64,000 nucleotides of DNA from Erinaceus europaeus. Its lineage: Eukaryota; Chordata; Mammalia; Eulipotyphla; Erinaceidae. Both the position numbers and the translations under genes were made by a program. Location of the stretch: positions 558,001 to 622,000 of the forward strand of contig NW_026647188.1 of NCBI RefSeq assembly GCF_950295315.1, given 5' to 3'. The notes under the pieces are model-generated. The model did not search any database, was not told where the DNA came from, and saw only the letters and a program-made list of their open reading frames with translations. This document shows, piece after piece, positions 8,244 through 20,833 of the stretch; the stretch's first letter is position 1, and every line of letters begins with the position of its first letter.

Positions 8244-8983
8244 GGGAGGTTGGACGAATGTCAGAGGGTTAAGAGGTGGTGGAGGAAACGAGGGGACAGG
8301 CAGAAGGATCTGCGGTATGGCCCCCAGACCCCCACCTGCAGGGGAGTAGCTTTACAGGGGGTGAAGCAGATCTTCAGGGGCTCTATCTTTCACTACCCCC
8401 TCTGACTTTCCCCTCCCCTATCCCTTTCTCTCTGTCCTATGCAAGGACAGTAACAACAACAACAACAATAATAAGAAGAAGCACAACAATGATCAAGCAA
8501 CAAGGGCAGCAAAAGGAGAATAAATGGTCTGCAGGAGCAGTGGATTCCAGGTATATGTATGGAGCACCGGCAGTGACCCTGGAAGCAATAAATAAATAAA
8601 TAAATACACACACACACATATATGTATATATATATATATATGAAAACTCATAGAGAAAATATACAGGTAATATACATGTATACATGTGTTGGTGTATCCA
8701 CTTTGTAAATAAATGTACATGCACTTTTGTTTATCTAGTGAAGCAGACCTGCAGGGGTCTACCTATCTCTCACCCTTCTGTGTTTCCAGTCCTCTCTCCC
8801 TTTCTCTCTGTCCTATGCAAGGACAGTAACAACAACAACAACAATAAGAAGAAGAAGCACAACAATGATCAAGCAACAAGGGCAGCAAAAGGAGAATAAA
8901 TGGTCTGCAGGAGCAGTGGATTCCAGGTATATGTATGGAGCACCGGCAGTGACCCTGGAAGCAATAAATAAATAAATAAATAA

Positions 8984-9035
<52 letters not shown>

Positions 9036-9730
9036 ACTCATAGAGAAAATATACAGGTAATATACATGTATACATGTGTTGGTGTATCCACTTTGTAAAT
9101 AAATGTACATGCACTTTTGTTTATCTAGTGAAGCAGACCTGCAGGGGTCTACCTTTCTCTCACCCTTCTGTGTTTCCAGTCCTCTCTCCCTTTCTCTCTG
9201 TCCTATGCAAGGACAGTAACAGCAACAACAACGATAATAATAACCACAACAAAGTTCAGGCAACAAGGGCAGCCAAAGGGGAAAACATGGTCTGCAGGAG
9301 CAGTGGGTTCGTGGTGCAGGCCCCTAGCCCTGACAATAACCCTGGAGGCAATCAATCAGTCAATCAATCAATCAATAGATAAAGAATACACAAATAAAAA
9401 ATGCAGGTATTATACATGTATACGTGTCTCTGTGTTTCTACTGAGTCAAATGAAAATGTGCTTTATTTATTTAGTGAAGCAGATCTTCAGGGTCCTATCT
9501 TTCTCTCCCCCATCTCTCTTTAACTTCCTCTTTCCATTTTTCTCTGTTCTCCGCAAGGACAGTAACTATCACAACAACAATAATAATATTATTAATAACC
9601 ACAATATTCAAGCCACAAGGGCAGCAAAAGGGGAAAAAATGGAACATAGGAGCAGTGGATTAGTGGTACTGGCACTGCGCTATGGCAATAACCCCTTGTG
9701 GCAATAAATAAATAATAAATAAATAAATAA
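8244..9730 (+). mobile_element. SINE cluster A-A'-B-C of unit 3
   Basis: SINE A 8244-8605 with a short CA run and an interrupted TA run (ATATATGTATAT), A' 8737-8985 followed by TA 8987-9031, B 9127-9381 and C 9473-9730. A' has the head of B and the body and tail of A. The switch lies in the sequence shared by both, about 8807-8831. The tail of C has an irregular AATAATAAAT step. Confidence 0.8.
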
Positions 9731-9878
9731 TACAAGTAATAGACAAGAATATGTCCCAGTGTGTGTTTCCACCGTGTAAACATAAAAGCACTTTCATTTA
9801 CTTATTTATATTTTATTTATTTCTTTCCTAACCAAGAGAATTTCTTTTCACTGCTAAAAAAATGTCACATTAAGCTTA

Positions 9879-10114
9879 GCACGTGGTGCCTCACCTGGTT
9901 AAGCACTCATGTTAAACTGTAGGAGGACCTGGGTTCAAGACCCTGGTTCCAACCTGCAGTGGGAAATCTTTACAAGTGGTGCACATGTGCTGCAGGTATC
10001 TCTCTGGTTCTCAAAATCTCTATCCCTCTCTTGTCTCTCAATTCTTGACTGTCCATTCCAAAAAATAAATCAAGATAATAGAAAGCAAAAAAAAAAGAAG
10101 AAGAAGAAGAAGAA
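9879..10114 (+). mobile_element. SINE D of unit 3
   Basis: The head reads GCACGTGGTGCC. A and B boxes are as in unit 1. Poly-A plus (GAA)n tail. Confidence 0.75.
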
Positions 10115-10381
10115 GGCAAAATGAAATATCCTAATATTTCAAGGGGCTGCTCAAAACAATGCTTTCCTTATTATGATCCTCACAGCATACCATATTCAGA
10201 AAGGGAAAAGACACCGCGTTTCTTAAACCCAGTTTATTTAATACATTTATTCATTTATTTATTGAGGTGTTAATGTTTTACAATCGACAGAAGACTAGGG
10301 CTCTTATGCCAGAGGTCTCCAGTACCCCTAGATGGCTCTCTGCCTCTACAAAACCAGTCAATCAACCCGTGCATCACTCAT

Positions 10382-10461
10382 TCCTTCCATCCATCCATCC
10401 ATCCATCCTTCCATCCATCCATCCATCCATCCATCCATCCATCCATCCATCCATCCATCCA
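10382..10461. repeat. (TCCA)n array of unit 3
   Basis: 80 bases; the entry reads CACTCATTCCTTCC, a haplotype shared with units 7, 9 and 12. Confidence 0.97.
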
Positions 10462-10602
10462 ACTATCCATTGACAATCAACCAAGCTAAGTACAAACGGA
10501 GATATAACCTTGAATGATAAAGACAGTCAAACCTGCACAGATACGTTGCCAACTGGGCAGTTTGGCTGAATAGGGCAGAGGAGCTGATCCAGGGAATGTG
10601 GT

Positions 10603-11343
10603 GGGGCGTGTGGGTGTGGGTGGGGTGAGCAGGGGAGCCTGTGAGCTGGGTCACGTCAGGGACGCGGAGGGGTGGTGTGGGCAGCTGTCAAGGTGAAATG
10701 TCAAAAGCGCTCAAGCTGGTGATAAGGGCACCCGGAAGTCAGGAGAGAAAAGAGGAGCGGAGCGGACAGGAGAGGAGAGGAGAGGAGAGGACAGGAGAGG
10801 ACAGGAGAGGACAGGAGAGGACAGGAGAGGAACTGAGAAAGCCACCTGGACAGAGGTAGCATACCGGCATCCAGCAAGGCAGGCAGGCATGTAGGTAGCT
10901 GTAGCCCGGGCTCCCTGGCTCCTGGGCGCACCTCCTCCTTTGCTCTCTTGGCTGCCAGCCCCGAGGTCCGTCGTAGGTCAGCGCTGTCCTCCCGTTCTTC
11001 CATCCCTCTGTGCCAGGGCCCAGGGGTCTGGTTGCTGCCGCTTGACATAGTGGCAGGACAGTTGGGCTGCCCAGTGCCAGTGCGCATGCGCACAGAATCC
11101 TGGGAGGGGGACATCACAGAGGGCTCCAGAGGTTGCTAGGCCACGAGGATCCCGCCCACCCAGTTGACCCCTAGGGAGTGGTGGTGGTGGCAGTGGTGGT
11201 GGCAGCAGCCATGACACCCACCCTGAACTTGATCTGAGGGGTGGTGGCCAGCCACCAGAGCCAGAGCCCCAGGCCAAAGCCAGCGCAGGTGGGCGGGGCT
11301 CTGAGGCAAGGGGCACGGTGGGGGCGTGTCTGGGGGCGGGGCC
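10603..11343. promoter_or_regulatory. Promoter-like block of unit 3
   Basis: G4 motif from 10603, polypurine array 10767-10831, NRF1 palindrome 11081-11092 and GC boxes up to 11343. The ETS site at 10730-10740 ends in GGAAGTC instead of GGAAGTG, so it departs from consensus at its last base. Confidence 0.48.
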
Positions 11344-12731
11344 GGCATCTGACAGCCCAGGGCTGGGGTCCAAGGGCCGCCAGGCCCCTGTCCAAGTAAG
11401 TGCACTGACACACAGACAGACTGACTGACTGACAGCCCCCAACCCACAGACACCCCCCAGGGCCCTGGGAGCCCTGAGCTGCCCCGGATCTGGCGGGCAG
11501 CCACCTGGACACAGGCCTCCATAGTGGAGGCCCCTGTAGACCCCGTTGCCTGCTGACAGCGGCCCTCCTCCCCCTCCCTCTACCCCTCCCCCTCCCCTTC
11601 CTCATCCTCAGAGGGACTCACTCAGGGCCCTTGGCCTAGGCAAGCCAGGGCTGCTGCTGTGGCTGCTGCAGCTGCTATCCAGTGGGTGGGTGCAGGTATC
11701 TGGCCCTGTCAGTTCCTGATTCTTGGGACCTGCCTGCCTCCAGCTCCACCCACTCTCCAGTCCAGCCCCCTGCCCCTCCTCCACAAGGATGCCCCCTTTT
11801 CCCCTTGCCCCCTGTCCCCTAGCTCCCCAACTGTCATCTACTGTTTGCCTCCTTTCCTGCCAGCCTGCTGCTGCCCTCCAGCCCTGGGGGCCCTGGGCCA
11901 GCCCAGCTGCCATCTGCACCATCCTGCAGGGGGACCTGCCCTAACGCCCTGCCACCACTGGCACACACAGCCCTGCACCTATTCAGGGGCTCCCCTGCCT
12001 GCAGCCTGCCCCCAAAACAGTCTCCTTCTGCCCCTCAACCCCCTTCTAACCCCTGTCAGGGCCCCTCACACACACCTGGGCATGAGTATCCCACACATGC
12101 ACATCTCTCCTCTCCCCCTCCACTCCATTTGCACTAAGGATGGGAAGAGTCTTTTTCTCTGGGTATCCCCAGAGGAGTTGGGTCTGTCCAATGTCCTGGG
12201 GAGCCGGAACTGCAAACAATCTACAATGTAACATTTGGATCTCAGGCAACCCAATCCCAAGTGCGCTGTGCAAGCCTAGGACTGGCGAAAACACCCCACT
12301 CTGAGCACAAGGTCTGCCTGGGGCAGTGGCTCCTCCAGTGGACTCAGAGACAGGCAGAGGCAGACAGCGTTTTCAGGTTCAAAACCTGTACTTCCCAGAA
12401 GCTGGTCCATCAGTAGGGTAAAAAAAAAAAAAAAAGGCTTTTTTTTTTCCCCACTGCCTGACTCTCCTGTGTGATGCCTGTTTCTCAGTGAAACAAGGGA
12501 AAAAATCTTTTTGGGAGGGAGCAAGACCAAGATGCAGGCAGGTGGACTCCGTGGAGGGTGGATGGGTAGATGGACCATGCCCTGGCTCTAGAGCCCCAGC
12601 TGCTGTTCCAGGCGCTCTCTGATTCCAAAGATCCCCCTGTGGCTTCTCATGAGACTATTTCCAAGACTGATCCTCACGATATTGAGGATTCAAAAAATAG
12701 ACAGGTCATATTGGTGTAAAAAGGAAATCCA

Positions 12732-13091
12732 GGGAGGTTGGACGAATGTCAGAGGGTTAAGAGGTGGTGGAGAAAACGAGGGGACAGGCAGAAGGATCTG
12801 CGGTATGGCCCCCAGACCCCCACCTGCAGGGGAGTAGCTTTACAGGGGGTGAAGCAGATCTTCAGGGGCTCTATCTTTCACTTCCCCCTCTGACTTTCCC
12901 CTCCCCTATCCCTTTATCTCTGTCCTATGCAAGGACAGTAACAACAACAACAACAATAATAAGAAGAAGCACAACAATGATCAAGCAGCAAGGGCAGCAA
13001 AAGGAGAATAAATGGTCTGCAGGAGCAGTGGATTCCAGGTATATGTATGGAGCACCGGCAGTGACCCAGGAAGCAATAAATAAATAAATAA

Positions 13092-13159
<68 letters not shown>

Positions 13160-13851
13160 ACTCATAGAGAAAATATACAGGTAATATACATGTATACATG
13201 TGTTGGTGTATCCACTTTGTAAATAAATGTACATGCACTTTTGTTTATCTAGTGAAGCAGACCTGCAGGGGTCTACCTTTCTCTCACCCTTCTGTGTTTC
13301 CAGTCCTCTCTCCCTTTCTCTCTGTCCTATGCAAGGACAGTAACAGCAACAACAACGATAATAATAACCACAACAAAGTTCAGGCAACAAGGGCAGCCAA
13401 AGGGGAAAACATGGTCTGCAGGAGCAGTGGGTTCGTGGTGCAGGCCCCTAGCCCTGACAATAACCCTGGAGGCAATCAATCAGTCAATCAATCAATCAAT
13501 AGATAAAGAATACACAAATAAAAAATGCAGGTATTATACATGTATACGTGTCTCTGTGTTTCTACTGAGTCAAATGAAAATGTGCTTTATTTATTTAGTG
13601 AAGCAGATCTTCAGGGTCCTATCTTTCTCTCCCCCATCTCTCTTTAACCTCCTCTTTCCATTTTTCTCTGTTCTCCGCAAGGACAGTAACTATCACAACA
13701 ACAATAATAATATTATTAATAACCACAATATTCAAGCCACAAGGGCAGCAAAAGGGGAAAAACTGGAACATAGGAGCAGTGGATTAGTGGTACTGGCACT
13801 GCGCTATGGCAATAACCCCTTGTGGCAATAAATAAATAAATAAATAAATAA
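12732..13851 (+). mobile_element. SINE cluster A-B-C of unit 4
   Basis: SINE A 12732-13092, CA 13094-13121, TA 13122-13155, B 13251-13505 and C 13597-13851. Confidence 0.8.
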
Positions 13852-13999
13852 TACAAGTAATAGACAAGAATATGTCCCAGTGTGTGTTTCCACTGTGTAA
13901 ACATAAAAGCACTTTTATTTACTTATTTATATTTTATTTATTTCTTTCCTAGCCAAGAGAATTTCTTTTCACTGCTAAAAAAATGTCACATTAAGTTTA

Positions 14000-14234
14000 G
14001 CATGTGGTGCCTCACCTGGTTAAGCACTCATGTTAAACTGTAGGAGGACCTGGGTTCAAGACCCTGGTTCCAACCTGCAGTGGGAAATCTTTACAAGTGG
14101 TGCACATGTGCTGCAGGTATCTCTCTGGTTCTCAAAATCTCTATCCCTCCCATGTCTCTCAATTCTGGACTGTCCATTCCAAAAAATAAATCAAGATAAT
14201 AGAAAGAAAAAAAAAAAAAGAAGAAGAAGAAGAA
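14000..14234 (+). mobile_element. SINE D of unit 4
   Basis: It has CCCATGTCTCTC in the pyrimidine part and AGAAAGAAAA before the poly-A run, both private to this copy. Confidence 0.75.
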
Positions 14235-14497
14235 GGCAAAATGAAATATCCTAATATTTCAAGGGGCTGCTCAAAACAATGCTTTCCTTATTATGATCCT
14301 CACAGCATACCATATTCAGAAAGGGAAAAGACACCGCGTTTCTTAAACCCAGTTTATTTAATACATTTATTCATTTATTTATTGAGGTGTTAATGTTTTA
14401 CAATCGACAGAAGACTAGGGCTCTTATGCCAGAGGTCTCAAGTACCCCTAGATGGCTCTCTGCCTCTACAAAACCAATCAATCAACCCGTGCATCAC

Positions 14498-14561
14498 TCC
14501 ATCCATCCATCCTTCCATCCATCCATCCATCCATCCATCCATCCATCCATCCATCCATCCA
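14498..14561. repeat. (TCCA)n array of unit 4
   Basis: 64 bases, one of the shortest alleles. Confidence 0.97.
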
Positions 14562-14678
14562 ACTATCCATTGACAATCAACCAAGCTAAGTACAAACGGA
14601 GATATAACCTGCACAGATACGTTGCCAACTGGGCAGTTTGGCTGAATAGGGCAGAGGAGCTGATCCTGGGAATGTGGT

Positions 14679-15409
14679 GGGGCGTGTGGGTGTGGGTGGG
14701 GTGAGCAGGGGAGCCTGTGAGCTGGGTCACGTCAGGGACGCGGAGGGGTGGTGTGGGCAGCTGTCAAGGTGAAATGTCAAAAGCGCTCGAGCTGGTGATA
14801 AGGGCACCCGGAAGTGAGGAGAGAAAAGAGGAGCGGAGTGGACAGGAGAGGAGAGGAGAGGAGAGGACAGGAGAGGAGAGGAGAGGACAGGAGAGGAATT
14901 GAGAAAGCCACCTGGACAGAGGTAGCATACCGGCATCCAGCAAGGCAGGCAGGCATGTAGGTAGCTGTAGCCCGGGCTCCCTGGCTCCTGGGCGCACCTC
15001 CTCCTTTGCTCTCTTGGCTGCCAGCCCCGAGGTCCGTCGTAGGTCAGCGCTGTCCTCCCGTTCTTCCGTTCCTCTGTGCCAGGGCCCAGGGGTCTGGTTG
15101 CTGCCGCTTGACATAGTGGCAGGACAGTTGGGCTGCCCAGTGCCAGTGCGCATGCGCACAGAATCCTGGGAGGGGGACATCACAGAGGGCTCGAGAGGTT
15201 GCTAGGCCACGAGGACCCCGCCCACCCAGTTGACCCCTAGGGAGTGGTGGTGGTGGCAGTGGTGGTGGCAGCAGCCATGACACCCACCCTGAACTTGATC
15301 TGAGGGGTGGTGGCCAGCCACCAGAGCCAGAGCCCCAGGCCAAAGCCAGCGCAGGTGGGCGGGGCTCTGAGGCAAGGGGCACGGTGGGGGCGTGTCTGGG
15401 GGCGGGGCC
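14679..15409. promoter_or_regulatory. Promoter-like block of unit 4
   Basis: G4 motif from 14679, ETS 14806-14816, polypurine array 14843-14897, NRF1 palindrome 15147-15158 and GC boxes up to 15409. GAGTGGACAGG replaces GAGCGGACAGG before the pentamers, losing a CpG. Confidence 0.5.
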
Positions 15410-16797
15410 GGCATCTGACAGCCCAGGGCTGGGGTCCAAGGGCCGCCAGGCCCCTGTCCAAGCAAGTGCACTAACACACAGACAGACTGACTGACTGACA
15501 GCCCCCAACCCACAGACACCCCCCAGGGCCCTGGGAGCCCTGAGCTGCCCCGGATCTGGCGGGCAGCCACCTGGACACAGGCCTCCATAGTGGAGGCCCC
15601 TGTAGACCCCGTTGCCTGCTGACAGCGGCCCTCCTCCCCCTCCCTCTACCCCTCCCCCTCCCCTTCCTCATCCTCAGAGGGACTCACTCAGGGCCCTTGG
15701 CCTAGGCAAGCCAGGGCTGCTGCTGTGGCTGCTGCAGCTGCTATCCAGTGGGTGGGTGCAGGTATCTGGCCCTGTCAGTTCCTGATTCTTGGGACCTGCC
15801 TGCCTCCAGCTCCACCCACTCTCCAGTCCAGCCCCCTGCCCCTCCTCCGCAAGGATGCCCCCTTTTCCCCTTGCCCCCTGTCCCCTAGCTCCCCAACTGT
15901 CATCTACTGTTTGCCTCCTTTCCTGCCAGCCTGCTGCTGCCCTCCAGCCCTGGGGGCCCTGGGCCAGCCCAGCTGCCATCTGCACCATCCTGCAGGGGGA
16001 CCTGCCCTAACGCCCTGCCACCACAGGCACACACAGCCCTGCACCTATTCAGGGGCTCCCCTGCCTGCAGCCTGCCCCCCAAACAGTCTCCTTCTGCCCC
16101 TCAACCCCCTTCTAACCCCTGTCAGGGCCCCTCACACACACCTGGGCATGAGTATCCCACACATGCACATCTCTCCCCTCCCCCTCCACTCCATTTGCAC
16201 TAAGGATGGGAAGAGTCTTTTTCTCTGGGTATCCCCAGAGGAGTTGGGTCTGTCCAATGTCCTGGGGAGCCGGAACTGCAAACAATCTACAATGTAACAT
16301 TTGGATCTCAGGCAACCCAATCCCAAGTGCGCTGTGCAAGCCTAGGACTGGCGAAAACACCCCACTCTGAGCACAAGGTCTGCCTGGGGCAGTGGCTCCT
16401 CCAGTGGACTCAGAGACAGGCAGAGGCAGACAGCGTTTTCAGGTTCAAAACCTGTACTTCCCAGAAGCTGGTCCATCAGTAGGGTAAAAAAAAAAAAAAA
16501 AGGCTTTTTTTTTTCCCCACTGCCTGACTCTCCTGTGTGATGCCTGTTTCTCAGTGAAACAAGGGAAAAAATCTTTTTGGGAGGGAGCAAGACCAAGATG
16601 CAGGCAGGTGGACTCCGTGGAGGGTGGATGGGTAGATGGACCATGCCCTGGCTCTAGAGCCCCAGCTGCTGTTCCAGGCGCTCTCTGATTCCAAAGATCC
16701 CCCTGTGGCTTCTCATGAGACTATTTCCAAGACTGATCCTCACGATATTGAGGATTCAAAAAATAGACAGGTCATATTGGTGTAAAAAGGAAATCCA

Positions 16798-17878
16798 GGG
16801 AGGTTGGACGAATGTCAGAGGGTTAAGAGGTGGTGGAGAAAACGAGGGGACAGGCAGAAGGATCTGCGGTATGGCCCCCAGACCCCCACCTGCAGGGGAG
16901 TAGCTTTACAGGGGGTGAAGCAGATCTTCAGGGGCTCTATCTTTCACTTCCCCCTCTGACTTTCCCCTCCCCTATCCCTTTCTCTCTGTCCTATGCAAGG
17001 ACAGTAACAACAACAACAACAATAAGAAGAAGAAGCACAACAATGATCAAGCAACAAGGGCAGCAAAAGGAGAATAAATGGTCTGCAGGAGCAGTGGATT
17101 CCAGGTATATGTATGGAGCACCGGCAGTGACCCTGGAAGCAATAAATAAATAAATAAATACATATATATATATATATATATGAAAACTCGTAGAGAAAAT
17201 ATACAGGTAATATACATGTATACATGTGTTGGTGTATCCACTTTGTAAATAAATGTACATGCACTTTTGTTTATCTAGTGAAGCAGACCTGCAGGGGTCT
17301 ACCTATCTCTCACCCTTCTGTGTTTCCAGTCCTCTCTCCCTTTCTCTCTGTCCTATGCAAGGACAGTAACAGCAACAACAACGATAATAATAACCACAAC
17401 AAAGTTCAGGCAACAAGGGCAGCCAAAGGGGAAAACATGGTCTGCAGGAGCAGTGGGTTCGTGGTGCAGGCCCCTAGCCCTGACAATAACCCTGGAGGCA
17501 ATCAATCAGTCAATCAATCAATCAATAGATAAAGAATACACAAATAAAAAATGCAGGTATTATACATGTATACGTGTCTCTGTGTTTCTACTGAGTCAAA
17601 TGAAAATGTGCTTTATTTATTTAGTGAAGCAGATCTTCAGGGGGCCTATCTTTCTCTCCCCCATCTCTCTTTAACCTCCTCTTTCCATTTTTCTCTGTTC
17701 TCCGCAAGGACAGTAACTATCACAACAACAATAATAATATTATTAATAACCACAATATTCAAGCCACAAGGGCAGCAAAAGGGGAAAAACTGGAACATAG
17801 GAGCAGTGGATTAGTGGTACTGGCACTGCGCTATGGCAATAACCCCTTGTGGCAATAAATAAATAAATAAATAAATAA
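16798..17878 (+). mobile_element. SINE cluster A-B-C of unit 5
   Basis: SINE A 16798-17159, TA 17161-17181 without CA, B 17277-17531 and C 17623-17878. Confidence 0.8.
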
Positions 17879-18026
17879 TACAAGTAATAGACAAGAATAT
17901 GTCCCAGTGTGTGTTTCCACTGTGTAAACATAAAAGCACTTTTATTTACTTATTTATATTTTATTTATTTCTTTCCTAGCCAAGAGAATTTCTTTTCACT
18001 GCTAAAAAAATGTCACATTAAGTTTA

Positions 18027-18264
18027 GCATGTGGTGCCTCACCTGGTTAAGCACTCATGTTAAACTGTAGGAGGACCTGGGTTCAAGACCCTGGTTCCAA
18101 CCTGCAGTGGGAAATCTTTACAAGTGGTGCACATGTGCTGCAGGTATCTCTCTGGTTCTCAAAATCTCTATCCCTCCCTTGTCTCTCAATTCTGGACTGT
18201 CCATTCCAAAAAATAAATCAAGATAATAGAAAGCAAAAAAAAAAAAGAAGAAGAAGAAGAAGAA
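18027..18264 (+). mobile_element. SINE D of unit 5
   Basis: The head GCATGTGGTGCC and TTCTGGACTG are as in unit 1. Confidence 0.75.
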
Positions 18265-18527
18265 GGCAAAATGAAATATCCTAATATTTCAAGGGGCTGC
18301 TCAAAACAATGCTTTCCTTATTATGATCCTCACAGCATACCATATTCAGAAAGGGAAAAGACACCGCGTTTCTTAAACCCAGTTTATTTAATACATTTAT
18401 TCATTTATTTATTGAGGTGTTAATGTTTTACAATCGACAGAAGACTAGGGCTCTTATGCCAGAGGTCTCAAGTACCCCTAGATGGCTCTCTGCCTCTACA
18501 AAACCAATCAATCAACCCGTACATCAC

Positions 18528-18591
18528 TCCATCCATCCATCCATCCTTCCATCCATCCATCCATCCATCCATCCATCCATCCATCCATCCA
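18528..18591. repeat. (TCCA)n array of unit 5
   Basis: 64 bases: three repeats fewer than the otherwise near-identical unit 1, so this array changes length faster than its surroundings. Confidence 0.97.
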
Positions 18592-18708
18592 ACTATCCAT
18601 TGACAATCAACCAAGCTAAGTGCAAACGGAGATATAACCTGCACAGATACGTTGCCAACTGGGCAGTTTGGCTGAATAGGGCAGAGGAGCTGATCCTGGG
18701 AATGTGGT

Positions 18709-19439
18709 GGGGCGTGTGGGTGTGGGTGGGGTGAGCAGGGGAGCCTGTGAGCTGGGTCACGTCAGGGACGCGGAGGGGTGGTGTGGGCAGCTGTCAAGGT
18801 GAAATGTCAAAAGCGCTCGAGCTGGTGATAAGGGCACCCGGAAGTGAGGAGAGAAAAGAGGAGCAGAGCGGACAGGAGAGGAGAGGAGAGGAGAGGACAG
18901 GAGAGGACAGGAGAGGACAGGAGAGGAACTGAGAAAGCCACCTGGACAGAGGTAGCATACCGGCATCCAGCAAGGCAGGCAGGCATGTAGGTAGCTGTAG
19001 CCCGGGCTCCCTGGCTCCTGGGCGCACCTCCTCCTTTGCTCTCTTGGCTGCCAGCCCCGAGGTCCGTCGTAGGTCAGCGCTGTCCTCCCGTTCTTCCGTC
19101 CCTCTGTGCCAGGGCCCAGGGGTCTGGTTGCTGCCGCTTGACATAGTGGCAGGACAGTTGGGCTGCCCAGTGCCAGTGCGCATGCGCATAGAATCCTGGG
19201 AGGGGGACATCACAGAGGGCTCGAGAACTTGCTAGGCCACGAGGACCCCGCCCACCCAGTTGACCCCTAGGGAGTGGTGGTGGTGGCAGTGGTGGTGGCA
19301 GCAGCCATGACACCCACCCTGAACTTGATCTGAGGGGTGGTGGCCAGCCACCAGAGCCAGAGCCCCAGGCCAAAGCCAGCGCAGGTGGGCGGGGCTCTGA
19401 GGCAAGGGGCACGGTGGGGGCGTGTCTGGGGGCGGGGCC
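18709..19439. promoter_or_regulatory. Promoter-like block of unit 5
   Basis: G4 motif from 18709, ETS 18836-18846, polypurine array 18873-18927, NRF1 palindrome 19177-19188 and GC boxes up to 19439. Confidence 0.5.
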
Positions 19440-20833
19440 GGCATCTGACAGCCCAGGGCTGGGGTCCAAGGGCCGCCAGGCCCCTGTCCAAGCAAGTGCA
19501 CTGACACACAGACAGACTGACTGACTGACAGCCCCCAACCCACAGACACCCCCCAGGGCCCTGGGAGCCCTGAGCTGCCCCGGATCTGGCGGGCAGCCAC
19601 CTGGACACAGGCCTCCATAGTGGAGGCCCCTGTAGACCCCGTTGCCTGCTGACAGCGGCCCTCCTCCCCCTCCCTCTACCCCTCCCCCTCCCCTTCCTCA
19701 TCCTCAGAGGGACTCACTCAGGGCCCTTGGCCTAGGCAAGCCAGGGCTGCTGCTGTGGCTGCTGCAGCTGCTATCCAGTGGGTGGGTGCAGGTATCTGGC
19801 CCTGTCAGTTCCTGATTCTTGGGACCTGCCTGCCTCCAGCTCCACCCACTCTCCAGTCCAGCCCCCTGCCCCTCCTCCGCAAGGATGCCCCCTTTTCCCC
19901 TTGCCCCCTGTCCCCTAGCTCCCCAACTGTCATCTACTGTTTGCCTCCTTTCCTGCCAGCCTGCTGCTGCCCTCCAGCCCTGGGGGCCCTGGGCCAGCCC
20001 AGCTGCCATCTGCACCATCCTGCAGGGGGACCTGCCCTAAGGCCCTGCCACCACAGGCACACACAGCCCTGCACCTGTTCAGGGGCTCCCCTGCCTGCAG
20101 CCTGCCCCCCAAACAGTCTCCTTCTGCCCCTCAACCCCCTTCTAACCCCTGTCAGGGCCCCTCACACACACCTGGGCATGAGTATCCCACACATGCACAT
20201 CTCTCCCCTCCCCCTCCACTCCATTTGCACTAAGGATGGGAAGAGTCTTTTTCTCTGGGTATCCCCAGAGGAGTTGGGTCTGTCCAATGTCCTGGGGAGC
20301 CGGAACTGCAAACAATCTACAATGTAACATTTGGATCTCAGGCAACCCAATCCCAAGTGCGCTGTGCAAGCCTAGGACTGGCGAAAACACCCCACTCTGA
20401 GCATAAGGTCTGCCTGGGGCAGTGGCTCCTCCAGTGGACTCAGAGACAGGCAGAGGCAGACAGCGTTTTCAGGTTCAAAACCTGTACTTCCCAGAAGCTG
20501 GTCCTTCAGTAGGGTAAAAAAAAAAAAAAAAAAAAAGGCTTTTTTTTTCCCCCACTCCCTGACTCTCCTGTGTGATGCCTGTTTCTCAGTGAAACAAGGG
20601 AAAAAAATCTTTTTGGGATGGAGCAAGACCAAGATGCAGGCAGGTGGACTCCGTGGAGGGTGGATGGGTAGATGGACCATGCCCTGGCTCTAGAGCCCCA
20701 GCTGCTGTTCCAGGCGCTCTCTGATTCCAGAGATCCCCCTGTGGCTTCTCATGAGACTATTTCCAAGACTGATCCTCACGATATTGAGGATTCAAAAAAT
20801 AGACAGGTCATATTGGTGTAAAAAGGAAATCCA

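Larger units (their letters stand above)
8161..12648 (+). repeat. Macrosatellite unit 3 (long class, 4488 bp)
   Basis: A-A'-B-C type. SINE C reads CTTCAGGGTCCTATC, shared only with unit 4, and SINE A has AATAATAAGAAG, also shared with unit 4. It carries the 24-base insertion at 10510-10533. A C-to-T change gives AAGTAAGTGC at 11393-11402 where all other units read AAGCAAGTGC, creating a perfect GTAAGT donor-like hexamer. Terminal A-run 12420-12435. Confidence 0.95.
12649..16714 (+). repeat. Macrosatellite unit 4 (short class, 4066 bp)
   Basis: A-B-C type. SINE C carries the GGGTCC variant of unit 3. SINE A reads CAAGCAGCAAGG and CCTTTATCTCTG. A G-to-A change gives CACTAACACAC near 15472. Terminal A-run 16486-16501. 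Confidence 0.95.
16715..20750 (+). repeat. Macrosatellite unit 5 (short class, 4036 bp; near-duplicate of unit 1)
   Basis: It shares with unit 1 the TA-only run after SINE A, AACTCGTAGAG, AAGTGCAAACGG, GCGCATAGAATCC and GTCCTTCAG. The length difference is explained by the TCCA array (64 against 76 bases) and small changes in TA and A runs. The terminal A-run is 20516-20536. Confidence 0.95.
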
